From assembly GCF_003667445.1 (NCBI RefSeq), contig NZ_RCTF01000011.1, forward strand, positions 62,001 to 126,000: a stretch of 64,000 bases of DNA. Reading direction: 5' to 3'. The position numbers were made by a program, and so were the translations under genes. Below, in pieces: positions 50,003 to 57,755 of this stretch (its first letter is position 1; each line of letters opens with the position of its first letter). This DNA is from Xanthobacter tagetidis (GTDB lineage Bacteria > Pseudomonadota > Alphaproteobacteria > Rhizobiales > Xanthobacteraceae). The notes under the pieces were generated by a model. It saw only the letters and a program-made list of their open reading frames with translations, searched no databases and was not told the origin of the DNA.

Positions 50003-50350
50003 CTACCGCGCCGCCTTCGCGCGCCGGGGCTTCGCCGGCGCGCGGCGGGCGATCTCGAAAGCGCGGCGCGACAAAGCGGCGAGGTCTTCGGGATCGTCCA
50101 TCGCCGCCTCGGGGACGCGCCAATAGCTCATCACCGTGCGCCGGCCGTTGCTGGCCACGTAGCTGAAGGGTTCGGACCCGCGCCCCTCCAGTTCCCCGCC
50201 AAACGCCGCATCAGCCTTCAGATAGAGCGTGCCGCCGGCCTCCAGCGCGAACATCGTCCCGTCCCGGTAGATGCCATGGCCGCCGAACATGCGCCGCACG
50301 TCGATCGCGCCGAAGGCGGAGAACAGATCGCCGAGGAAGGTGCGGTCCAA
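50003..50350 (-). CDS. TfoX N-terminal-domain-like protein
   Basis: 115 residues from TTG 50350, chosen because GAGG sits seven bases upstream. No ATG is available that keeps the whole domain. Pattern LFSAFGAIDVRRMFGGHGIYRDGTMFALEAGGTLYLKAD (about 8-47) is that of small TfoX N-terminal-domain proteins, whose function is unknown outside competence regulation in gammaproteobacteria. YVASNGRRTVMSYWRVPEAAMDD is also family-like. The C-terminus is a basic ARRAPAKPRRAKAAR tail. The gene starts beyond the ATP12 stop by overlapping the next codons, so translation is probably coupled to the upstream gene. Confidence 0.8.
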   Translation of the reverse strand: MDRTFLGDLFSAFGAIDVRRMFGGHGIYRDGTMFALEAGGTLYLKADAAFGGELEGRGSEPFSYVASNGRRTVMSYWRVPEAAMDDPEDLAALSRRAFEIARRAPAKPRRAKAAR

Positions 50351-50358
50351 AGGGCGCC

Positions 50359-51141
50359 TCAGGACCGCAGCAGCGCCAGGAGGCGCGCCGCCGCATCCAT
50401 CTCGGTGCGGCGGGCGGCGCGGCGGGCGGCGGCGGCTTCGTCGTCGCCCCACTGATCGCGGTTGAAATCCTCGTCCACATGGGCCGCATCCCAGGCCACC
50501 GGCGCGTCCAGCGCTCCGCCCGCCACGGCAAGCGCCAGCAGCGCCGAGCCCATGAGCGTGGTCATGGAATGCACCGCCGACAGCGCCAGCGCATCCCGCG
50601 GGACCAGTCTCTCCACCCGCGCCAGGGCGTCCTCGGGCTGGGCCACGTGGCGGATGCCCTGGGCCAGGAAGAAGCGCGCGCCATGCTGCTCCCGCATCCA
50701 GTCCAGCACGCCGTCCCAATGGCGCGCCTGACGCTCGACCAGAGTCTGCGGCCCCTCGGCGCGATAGAACAGGAGGTCGCTGCCGGCATAGCGCACCACC
50801 TCGTCGCGGACCGCGTCGATCTCCGGCGCGACCCGGTCGAGGGCGACATTCACGAGCCGCGTCAGGGGCATGGAGAACGGATCGATCTCCGCGCCCTGCG
50901 CCGCCCATTCCGCAGCCATGGCCTCGGCGAGCGCGCGGGTGGGCACGGCGAGCAGCGCGCGGGCCGGGGTACGCACCGGGCGGCCGTCGAGCAGCACGCT
51001 GAAGCCGCCCTCCCCGTCGCCCACGCCCACGTCCTTATAGAAGCGCTTGGGCAGCGCGGTCTTCTGCGCGGCGCGCACGCGCGCGGCCGGGTCGGCGGCT
51101 TCGCCGGCGCCGAGATCGGCCATGATGTCGCGCATGCTCAT
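50359..51141 (-). CDS. ATP12-family F1-ATPase assembly chaperone
   Basis: 260 residues. Typical ATP12: KRFYKDVGVGDGEGGFSVLLDGRPVRTPA (about 32-60), MAAEWAAQGAEIDPFSMPLTRLVNVALD, EVVRYAGSDLLFYRAEGPQTLVERQ and HSMTTLMGSALLALAVAGG. In mitochondria ATP12 binds free F1 alpha subunits during assembly; alphaproteobacteria carry the ancestral gene. ATG 51141 or the next ATG two codons later (SD GGGGAGGA fits the second slightly better). It is followed by a TfoX-like gene and preceded by a HAD phosphatase, an alphaproteobacterial cluster. Confidence 0.93.
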   Translation of the reverse strand: MSMRDIMADLGAGEAADPAARVRAAQKTALPKRFYKDVGVGDGEGGFSVLLDGRPVRTPARALLAVPTRALAEAMAAEWAAQGAEIDPFSMPLTRLVNVALDRVAPEIDAVRDEVVRYAGSDLLFYRAEGPQTLVERQARHWDGVLDWMREQHGARFFLAQGIRHVAQPEDALARVERLVPRDALALSAVHSMTTLMGSALLALAVAGGALDAPVAWDAAHVDEDFNRDQWGDDEAAAARRAARRTEMDAAARLLALLRS

Positions 51142-51157
51142 TCCTCCCCTGCTGGGC

Positions 51158-51838
51158 TCAGGCGCTCAGCGCGCCGCGCTGCGCCATCAGCGCGAAGGCG
51201 GCGCCCGGCACCTGCTCGAAGCGGTCCACCAGCATGTGCGCGCCCGCGCGCTTCAGCTCTTCGACCGGATGATAGCCCCAGGAGACGCCGAGCGCCGACG
51301 CCCCGGCAGCCCGGGCCATGGCGATGTCGAAGCTGGTGTCACCCACCACGACGGTGTCCTCGGGCTGCGCACCCACCTCCGCCATCGCCTGGAGCACCAT
51401 CGCCGGATGCGGCTTGGAGGGGGCGCTGTCGGCGGTCTGGATGGTGGCGAACCAGCCTTCCATGGCGTGGGCCGCCAGGACCCGGTCGACGCCGCGCCGG
51501 TTCTTGCCGGTCGCCATGCCAAGGATCACGTCCGGCCGCAGGCGCAGCGCGTCCAGCACGTCGCGGGCGGCCGGGAACATCGGCTCCGGCGGCTCGCTGT
51601 CGCGCAGCCGCATGAAGGCGGCGCGATAGGACTCCACCAGGGCTTCCACGGGATAGGCCGGATCGCCGGCGGAGAGCGCCACGAACGCCTCCGGCAGGGA
51701 GAGCCCGACCACCGAGAGGATGGTCGCGCGCGAAGGCGGCGCCACGCCGCGCACCGCGTGCGCTTCGTGCATGGCGGCGACAATCATGTGCTGGCTGTCC
51801 ACCAGCGTGCCGTCGCAATCGAACAGGACCAGCTTCAT
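51158..51838 (-). CDS. HAD-family hydrolase (phosphoglycolate-phosphatase-like)
   Basis: 226 residues. HAD motif I FDCDGTLVDSQ (6-16) with the nucleophile Asp, motif II around MATGKNRRG (about 107-115), motif III Lys in PSKPHP, and motif IV VVGDTSFDIAMARAAG (about 167-182). Helical cap domain inserted after motif I (about 18-90), as in subclass I. Members include phosphoglycolate phosphatase and pyrophosphatase; in this location, upstream of the ATP12 gene, alphaproteobacterial homologues are usually only annotated as HAD-IA hydrolase. Substrate not determined. Confidence 0.88.
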   Translation of the reverse strand: MKLVLFDCDGTLVDSQHMIVAAMHEAHAVRGVAPPSRATILSVVGLSLPEAFVALSAGDPAYPVEALVESYRAAFMRLRDSEPPEPMFPAARDVLDALRLRPDVILGMATGKNRRGVDRVLAAHAMEGWFATIQTADSAPSKPHPAMVLQAMAEVGAQPEDTVVVGDTSFDIAMARAAGASALGVSWGYHPVEELKRAGAHMLVDRFEQVPGAAFALMAQRGALSA

Positions 51839-51851
51839 CCCCCCACCACCT

Positions 51852-52640
51852 TCATTTCTGGCTCATCTGCTGGGTCGCCACATCATAGAGCCACGTCGCG
51901 CCCGAGGGATCGAGGAACACCACCTGACGGAAGCCGCGCTGCGCGCACTGGCGCGGGAACGGCCCGGAGACGATCAGCTCGGCCGCGGTCTGGGCGGGGA
52001 AATTGAACTTGATGGTCAGCACCGCCGCGTCGTCACCGGATGTGGCGACGGTCAGATCGAGCCCGTTCTCGACGAACTTCTGCTGCGTCTGCTTGGCGAA
52101 GGCCTTGCGCGTTTCCACGTCCGCGGGCGTCACCGGCGGAGGGCTGTGCAGGGTGGGCAAGGGCAGCCTTGCCTCGCCGACGCCGCCGTCGGCCGGTCCC
52201 GGCGCGGCGAGCGCCAAGGCCCCGCCGGGCGTCGCGGCCGGCGGCGGCTGGATCGAGCCGAAGGGCTGGGGCGTGATGAGGGCCTGGCTGGCACCGGCGG
52301 GCGCATCCGGCGGCGGCGCGAAGGCAGGAGCCGAGGGGGCCGCAGCCGGCGCGGCGCCCTCAGGCGTCGCCTGAGGCGCGGCTGGAGGCGCGGCATCGGC
52401 GGGGGCGGTCTGCGCCGCCACCTGCTGGCCGCTGTCCCGCGGCGGCACGGTCGGCGGCAGCGCGTCGAGCACCCACCACGCCAGCCCGCCCACGAGCAGG
52501 GCCGCACCCGCCCCGCCGAAACCCACCGCGAACGGCACCCAGGCGCGCGACTTCAGGTTGCGCCCGCAGAAGGGACAATGGGCCTCCTCGGGATAGACCT
52601 GAGCCCCGCAGCCGGGGCAGAAGTCCGATCTCGAGTCCAT
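51852..52640 (-). CDS. Zinc-ribbon membrane protein with Pro/Ala-rich linker
   Basis: 262 residues, ATG 52640 with GGAGG upstream. Residues 1-25 form a double-CxxC zinc ribbon (CPGCGAQVYPEEAHCPFCG). One membrane helix follows (about 33-55, PFAVGFGGAGAALLVGGLAWWVLD), then a Pro/Ala/Gln-rich linker (about 60-165) and a C-terminal globular region (about 170-262) beginning VETRKAFAKQTQQKFVENGLDLTVATSGDDAAVLTIKF. The ribbon should face the cytoplasm and the globular part the periplasm. I do not recognise the C-terminal domain. It lies between a HAD gene and the TRAP permease pair on the same strand; function unknown. Confidence 0.8.
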   Translation of the reverse strand: MDSRSDFCPGCGAQVYPEEAHCPFCGRNLKSRAWVPFAVGFGGAGAALLVGGLAWWVLDALPPTVPPRDSGQQVAAQTAPADAAPPAAPQATPEGAAPAAAPSAPAFAPPPDAPAGASQALITPQPFGSIQPPPAATPGGALALAAPGPADGGVGEARLPLPTLHSPPPVTPADVETRKAFAKQTQQKFVENGLDLTVATSGDDAAVLTIKFNFPAQTAAELIVSGPFPRQCAQRGFRQVVFLDPSGATWLYDVATQQMSQK

Positions 52641-52730
52641 AAGCACGCCTCCGGACGCTGGAACCACCGTGCCGAACCGGAGCGCCCGGCACGCAAGAGG
52701 GCGCCCTTTAGCAGACCATTGTGGCGGTTC

Positions 52731-54662
52731 CTATTGCGGATTGCCGAAATTGAGCGCCGGCGGCGGCGGCATGTCGAGGCCCGGCGACAGGTTGTCGAAC
52801 TGCTGCTGGATCTGCTTCTGGTCGAGCTGCACGCCGCCGGACTTGTAGTGCGTCACCATGCCGGGGAACAGGATGATGAGCGCCACCATGACGAGCTGGA
52901 TGCACACGAACGGCACGGCGCCCCAATAGATCTGCCCGGTCGTCACCGGCTCCATCCTCTTGCCGGTCACGCGGTCGATATAGGGCACCTTGGCCGCCAC
53001 CGAGCGCAGGAAGAACAGGGCGAAGCCGAATGGCGGGTGCATGAAGGAGGTCTGCATGTTGACCGCGAGCATCACGCCGAACCAGATCAGGTCAATGCCG
53101 AGCTTGTCCGCCGCGGGGCCGAGCAGCGGGATGATGATGAAGGCCAGCTCGAAATAATCGAGGAAGAAGGCCAGCACGAACACCAGCGCATTGACCGCAA
53201 TCAGGAAGCCCACCTGCCCGCCGGGCAGCGAGACCAGCAGTTCCTCCACCCACAGGTGCCCGTCCACCCCGTAGAAGGTGAGCGAGAACACGCGCGCGCC
53301 GAGCAGGATGAAGAGCACGAAGGCCGAGAGCTTGGCGGTGGAATAGGTTGCCTGCCGCATCAGGTCGAACTTGAGCCGCCCGCGCGCCAGGGCCAGCGCC
53401 AGCGCGCCGACCGAGCCCATGGCGCCGCCTTCGGTGGGGGTGGCGACGCCGATGAAGATGGTGCCCAGCACGAGGAAGATAAGCGCCAGCGGCGGCACCA
53501 TCACGAACACCACCTGCTCGGCGAGCTTGGACAGCAGGCGGAGGCGGAACACGCGGTTCAGCACCGCGATGACGAAGGCGAGGCCCACCGTGGCCGACAT
53601 GGTCAGCACCACAAAGTCGGCGCCGAACTTCACGCCGCTCTCCCACATCAGGAAGATGCCGATGGCGATGGCGAGCGCGAGGGTGATGAACAAGGAGGGC
53701 GTCAGGAGCTTCGCTGCGCCGGACAGCACGTAGTACAGCAGCAGGAAGGCGACGACGCCCCAGGCGAGCGTGTTGGCGATGCCCGGCAGCAGGCCCGCCG
53801 TCAGACCCGGCAGCGAGCCGGTGGCAATCAAATAGGCGAAGCCCGCCGCGGCGATCGCCCCGAGCACGCGCGATGGCCCGCTCTTCTGGTCGGGATCGCG
53901 CAGGGTCTGCGCCTCCAGCGGCAGACCGGGCGCGGCGCCGGGAAAGATCGTGGAGACGAGGAAGATGTACACCGCGTAGAGGCTGGCGAGGATCAGGCCC
54001 GGCAGGAACGCGCCCTCATACATGTCGCCCACCGAGCGGTTCAGCTGGTCGGCCATGACGATGAGCACGAGCGAGGGCGGGATGATCTGGGCGAGCGTGC
54101 CGGACGCCGCGATCACGCCCGAGGCGACGCGCCGGTCATAGCCGTAGCGCAGCATGATGGGCAGCGAGATCAGGCCCATGGAGATCACCGAGGCGGCGAC
54201 CACGCCGGTGGTGGCGGCGAGCAGCGCGCCGACGAAGATCACCGCATAGGCAAGCCCGCCGCGCACCGAGCCGAACACCTGGCCGATGGTGTCGAGCAGG
54301 TCCTCGGCCATGCCCGATCGTTCCAGGATCAGGCCCATGAAGGTGAAGAACGGCACCGCGAGGAGCACCTCGTTGTTCATGGTACCGTAGACGCGCTCGG
54401 GCAGCGCCTGGAGGAAGGACGGCTCGAACAGGCCGAGCCAGATGCCGACCAGGCCGAAGATCAGGCCGTTGGCGGCCAGAGAGAAGGCCACCGGGTAGCC
54501 CAGCAGCAGGAACACCACGAGCGCCGCGAACATGATCGGCGCCATGTTGTGGATGAACCAGCCCCTGAAGCCGGGCTCGGCCGCGAACGCCATGTCGGGC
54601 GCGAGGGCGATGAGGAGGCCGAGGGCGAGCGCCAGCGCGGCGAGCGGGAAGCGGGTCTTCAT
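52731..54662 (-). CDS. TRAP transporter large permease (long DctM form)
   Basis: 643 residues, about 13 or more hydrophobic helices. DctM marks: FFTFMGLILERSGMAEDLLDTIGQVFG, GVIAASGTLAQIIPPSLVLIVMADQL, GTIFIGVATPTEGGAMGSVGALALAL and MLAVNMQTSFMHPPFGFALFFLRSVA. It is about 200 residues longer than the DctM at 8009 because of an inserted membrane region (about residues 250-390), like large permeases of the mannitol/chloroaromatic TRAP subgroup. A 40-residue hydrophilic tail, Gln/Pro-rich, follows the last helix. It forms a unit with the DctQ gene seven bases upstream. No DctP gene is near. Confidence 0.9.
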   Translation of the reverse strand: MKTRFPLAALALALGLLIALAPDMAFAAEPGFRGWFIHNMAPIMFAALVVFLLLGYPVAFSLAANGLIFGLVGIWLGLFEPSFLQALPERVYGTMNNEVLLAVPFFTFMGLILERSGMAEDLLDTIGQVFGSVRGGLAYAVIFVGALLAATTGVVAASVISMGLISLPIMLRYGYDRRVASGVIAASGTLAQIIPPSLVLIVMADQLNRSVGDMYEGAFLPGLILASLYAVYIFLVSTIFPGAAPGLPLEAQTLRDPDQKSGPSRVLGAIAAAGFAYLIATGSLPGLTAGLLPGIANTLAWGVVAFLLLYYVLSGAAKLLTPSLFITLALAIAIGIFLMWESGVKFGADFVVLTMSATVGLAFVIAVLNRVFRLRLLSKLAEQVVFVMVPPLALIFLVLGTIFIGVATPTEGGAMGSVGALALALARGRLKFDLMRQATYSTAKLSAFVLFILLGARVFSLTFYGVDGHLWVEELLVSLPGGQVGFLIAVNALVFVLAFFLDYFELAFIIIPLLGPAADKLGIDLIWFGVMLAVNMQTSFMHPPFGFALFFLRSVAAKVPYIDRVTGKRMEPVTTGQIYWGAVPFVCIQLVMVALIILFPGMVTHYKSGGVQLDQKQIQQQFDNLSPGLDMPPPPALNFGNPQ

Positions 54663-54669
54663 CTGTGCC

Positions 54670-55296
54670 TCACTCGCCGCTTGCGCTGGGGACGGACTTG
54701 GAACTGGCGGGCACTTTGGCCTCGGCCAGCAGGCGCTCGGCTTCCGCCGCCAGCGCCGCGTGGCTGCCGCCCGATCCTTCGTGGGGGTCCTCCATCCTGC
54801 CGGTGAAGATGGCGACGCGCTTGATGAGCTCGGAGAAGCCCTGCAGCGTCAGGAAGAAGAAGCCGAGCGGCACCAGGAACTTGGCCGGCCACTGCGGAAG
54901 GCCGCCAGCGTTCAGCGACTGCTCGTTGATCTCGAACGAGGTCAGGAAGAACGGCCAGGAGGTCCACAAAAGCAGGATCGAGAAGGGCAGCAGGAAGAAC
55001 ACATGCCCGAAGATGTCGATACCGTCGCGCACGCGCTTGCGCAGATGGGAATTCACGATGTCGATGCGGATATGCTCGTTGTCCATCAGCGTCCAGGAGG
55101 CGCAGAGAAGGAACACCGCCGAGAACAGCACCCATTGCAGTTCCAGCCAGGAATTGGAGCTGTAGTCGAACGCCTTGCGCACCACCGCATTGATGGCGGA
55201 GACGAAGATGGCGACGACGATGAGCCAGGCCGCGGCCTTGCCGATGCGCGCGTTCACGGCATCGACGGCTCGGGCGAATGCGAGCAGCATGGTCAT
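54670..55296 (-). CDS. TRAP transporter small permease (DctQ-like)
   Basis: 208 residues from ATG 55296 (second ATG two codons later). Four membrane helices (about 18-40, 52-75, 95-120, 145-168) and DctQ-type SWTLMDNEHIRIDIVNSHL. A long polar tail of about 35 residues is predicted cytoplasmic. The longer form fits the mannitol/chloroaromatic subgroup and pairs with the 643-residue DctM. The substrate-binding protein is absent on either side, so it must be encoded elsewhere. Confidence 0.88.
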   Translation of the reverse strand: MTMLLAFARAVDAVNARIGKAAAWLIVVAIFVSAINAVVRKAFDYSSNSWLELQWVLFSAVFLLCASWTLMDNEHIRIDIVNSHLRKRVRDGIDIFGHVFFLLPFSILLLWTSWPFFLTSFEINEQSLNAGGLPQWPAKFLVPLGFFFLTLQGFSELIKRVAIFTGRMEDPHEGSGGSHAALAAEAERLLAEAKVPASSKSVPSASGE

Positions 55297-55558
55297 GATG
55301 AAACGATCCCTCGGAGCGCCAGCGGCTCGGGCCGCTCTTGCGGGACCACCTTCGGCCGTCCCGATTTGAGCCGGCACCATATGCGAGAACGCGCAGGGTT
55401 CAAGGGGTGGACCCGGCAGGCGCAGGCCCGGCGAGGCCTTCCAGGCACTTGCCGCAGCGCATCTGCGACCAAAGTCGAAGGTGCGAAACCGAACTGACAC
55501 AACGTTACCGCCACGGAAGACCCGCGGACTCGGGGGCGGGCGGGCGCGGCGGCGCGCT

Positions 55559-56638
55559 CTAACCCTCCGGCGCCTCCAGGATGGGATCGTACTGGCTGGC
55601 ATCGAAGCCGAGCACAGCGAACGACTGCGCCATGTGCGGCGGCAGCGGCGCCGAGACGTCGATCACGCCCTGGCCGCGAGGATGGGGGATGATGAGGCGT
55701 CGGGCGAGCAGGTGCAGGCGGTTCTGCAGGCCGCCGGGCAGTTCCCAGTTCTCGATGTCGAAATATTTCGGATCGCCGACAATGGGATGGCCGATATGGG
55801 CCATGTGGGCGCGCAATTGGTGGGTGCGGCCCGTCACCGGCTTCAGCGACAGCCAGGTGAGCTTCTGCGCCGCCTGGTCCACCACCGCATAATAGGTCAC
55901 GGCGTGGCTCGCCTCGTCCTCGCCGTGGCGGGCGACGCGCATCTTCTCCTCCTCCTCGTCGCGGGCGAGATAGGTGGAAATCCTGCCCTGGCGCGGCTTT
56001 GGCACGCCCGGCACCAGCGCCCAGTAGACCTTGCGGGCTTCGCGGGAGCGGAAGCTCTTGGCCAGCACCGAGGCGGCGAGCCGCGACTTCGCCACCAGGA
56101 GGCAGCCGGAGGTGTCCTTGTCGATGCGGTGGACCAGACGGGGCTTCTGTCCGTCCTTGTCGCGCATGGATTCCAGCAGCCCGTCGACGTGGCGGTAGGT
56201 GCCGGAACCGCCCTGGACCGCGAGGCCGAACGGCTTGTTGAGCACCATCACGTCCTTGTCCTCGTACAGGATCAGGGACTTCAGGAACGCCAAATCCTCG
56301 TTGGTCTTGCCCTTGGTCCGGTCCCGCCCGGCAGCGCCCTCGCCCGCCCCCGGGGCCCTTGCGTCGCCAGGCGTTGCGCCCGCTCCGCCGGCGCCGGCCG
56401 GTTCCGCACCGCCCACCGAGTCCTGCGACGGGTCTGTCCCCATCGGGGGCACGCGCACGCTCTGGCCGGGATCGAGCCGCGTCGAGGTCTTCGCGCGGCC
56501 GCCGTCGACGCGCACCTGGCCGGTGCGCACCAGCTTCTGCAGGTGCCCGAAAGAGAGGTCTGGATAGTGGGTCTTGAACCAGCGGTCGAGGCGCATGCCC
56601 GCCTCGTCCTGCGTCACCGTCTTAAGCTCGACCGCCAT
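55559..56638 (-). CDS. RluC/RluD-family 23S rRNA pseudouridine synthase
   Basis: 359 residues from ATG 56638. S4 RNA-binding domain (about 1-60: MRLDRWFKTHYPDLSFGHLQKLVRTGQVRVDG). An unusual Gly/Ala/Pro-rich linker (about 66-112) precedes the catalytic domain. HRIDKDTSGCLL (170-181) holds the catalytic Asp173; RTHQLRAHMAHIGHPIVGDPKYF is the C-terminal active-site block. RluC (sites 955, 2504, 2580) is the likeliest member, but RluC and RluD cannot be told apart safely here. It sits upstream of the TRAP pair, with a 262-base gap that contains no gene. Confidence 0.9.
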   Translation of the reverse strand: MAVELKTVTQDEAGMRLDRWFKTHYPDLSFGHLQKLVRTGQVRVDGGRAKTSTRLDPGQSVRVPPMGTDPSQDSVGGAEPAGAGGAGATPGDARAPGAGEGAAGRDRTKGKTNEDLAFLKSLILYEDKDVMVLNKPFGLAVQGGSGTYRHVDGLLESMRDKDGQKPRLVHRIDKDTSGCLLVAKSRLAASVLAKSFRSREARKVYWALVPGVPKPRQGRISTYLARDEEEEKMRVARHGEDEASHAVTYYAVVDQAAQKLTWLSLKPVTGRTHQLRAHMAHIGHPIVGDPKYFDIENWELPGGLQNRLHLLARRLIIPHPRGQGVIDVSAPLPPHMAQSFAVLGFDASQYDPILEAPEG

Positions 56639-56736
56639 CAGCGGAAAATTCCCGTTCGGGCCCGTCCGCCCATGAGCGCCGACCAATAGAGCATCGCGCG
56701 CGCGCCGTCACGCGGCGGCGCCTCAGCGGCATTATC

Positions 56737-57120
56737 TCAGCTCATGGTGCGCATCAGCGCCATGCCGGCATAGACGCCGAGGAAGGCGATCGCCACCGAG
56801 CCGATCACATAGGCGGCGGCGAGCGTGTGCTCGCCGCGCTCCATCAGGAAGAAGAAGTCGAGCGAGAATGTGGAGAAGGTGGTGTAGCCGCCGAGCACGC
56901 CGGTGGTGAGGAACAGCCGCATGGACTGGGTCCAGTGCTCGCCGTCCTTGAACGCGAGATAGCCGATCACGAGCCCCATGATGAAGCTGCCCGAAACGTT
57001 GACCACGAAGGTCGCGAACGGAAACCCCGTGCCGAACAGGCGCGGCACCCACTGGTTCACGAGGTGGCGCAGCACCCCGCCCAGCCCGGCGCCCAGGAAC
57101 ACGATCACGGCAGGATGCAT
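56737..57120 (-). CDS. crcB: Fluoride ion channel CrcB (Fluc)
   Basis: 127 residues, four membrane helices. Family motifs GAGLGGVLRHLVNQW (10-24) with the conserved Arg, GTGFPFATFVVNVSGSFIMG (about 30-49) with the pore Asn, and GVLGGYTTFSTFSLDFFFL (about 74-92) with the phenylalanines that line the fluoride path. Works as a dual-topology dimer that exports fluoride. No fluoride riboswitch was recognised upstream. Normal CrcB length; lies between rluC and a small exported-protein gene on the other strand. Confidence 0.95.
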   Translation of the reverse strand: MHPAVIVFLGAGLGGVLRHLVNQWVPRLFGTGFPFATFVVNVSGSFIMGLVIGYLAFKDGEHWTQSMRLFLTTGVLGGYTTFSTFSLDFFFLMERGEHTLAAAYVIGSVAIAFLGVYAGMALMRTMS

Positions 57121-57344
57121 GGCGGGACCCCTCGCTGACGCGCTGAAGCGCACTCGACCGACGCGGACATGACACCACAAGCGCTGCCGCGCCAGCCCTT
57201 CGTTGGGCATGGGGCGCGTCTGGTGCAGCGCCCGTCTCGCGATTGTGACCTGGGCCGGGGGACGAAGGGGGGCGGTCGCGCGTTTCGTTTCAGGCATGCC
57301 CCTGCGGGAGGTCCCCGACCCGAGTTTCAAGGAGTGAAACGCCG

Positions 57345-57611
57345 ATGCGCAGATTTGTTCTCTCCGTCACGATCCCCGCCCTGGCCTTCGTCGCAGCCGC
57401 CGGCGCGGCGCGCGCGCAGGACCGCCCCGTGACCGACGACGAGCGGGCGCGCATCACGGCGGCGCTGTCCGCCCACACCTGCCAGCCGGGAACCATTGAA
57501 ATGGACGACGGCCTGTTCGAGGTGGACAACGCGGTCTGCGCCGACGGCAAAAAATACGACTTCAAGTTCAAGCCGGACATGACGCTGGTGGAGAAGAAGC
57601 TCGACACCTGA
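57345..57611 (+). CDS. Small exported protein of unknown function
   Basis: 88 residues, ATG with AAGGAG nine bases upstream. Signal peptide (1-25, cut after ARA before QDRPV). The mature part of about 63 residues has two cysteines (CQPG and VCADG) that could form a disulfide in the periplasm, and a beta-rich ending EVDNAVCADGKKYDFKFKPDMTLVEKKLDT resembling PepSY-like small periplasmic proteins. The only plus-strand gene in this stretch, convergent with rarA. Function unknown; the PepSY resemblance is tentative. Confidence 0.72.
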   Translation: MRRFVLSVTIPALAFVAAAGAARAQDRPVTDDERARITAALSAHTCQPGTIEMDDGLFEVDNAVCADGKKYDFKFKPDMTLVEKKLDT

Positions 57612-57672
57612 CGGATCGAGGCTGAGCGACGCCGCGCTTCGCCCCTGTTCGTGGACGGCTGGCGGCGACACC

Positions 57673-57702
57673 GTGGATGCCCCGGACAAGCCGGGGGATG
57701 AC
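57673..57702. repeat. Dispersed palindromic repeat, copy 2
   Basis: Arms CCCCGG (57680-57685) and CCGGGG (57691-57696) with ACAAG loop, flanked by GTGGAT and GATGAC. It is the reverse complement of the element at 876-906 with small changes. It lies between the small exported-protein gene and rarA, in the convergent gap, where it could help end both transcripts. Confidence 0.7.
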
Positions 57703-57755
57703 GTCGGGATAAGCCCGCTCCAGCCGGCCGCACGCGAGGCGGCGCCACCCTGCCC

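Noticed and set aside
51720..54806. Open frame of over 1000 codons on the plus strand rich in His, Glu, Asp and Gln
   Set aside because: It mirrors the zinc-ribbon, DctM and DctQ genes. Charged, repetitive translations opposite membrane proteins are a known artefact.
57121..57344. Fluoride riboswitch upstream of crcB
   Set aside because: No crcB-motif pseudoknot core could be recognised in the upstream strand.
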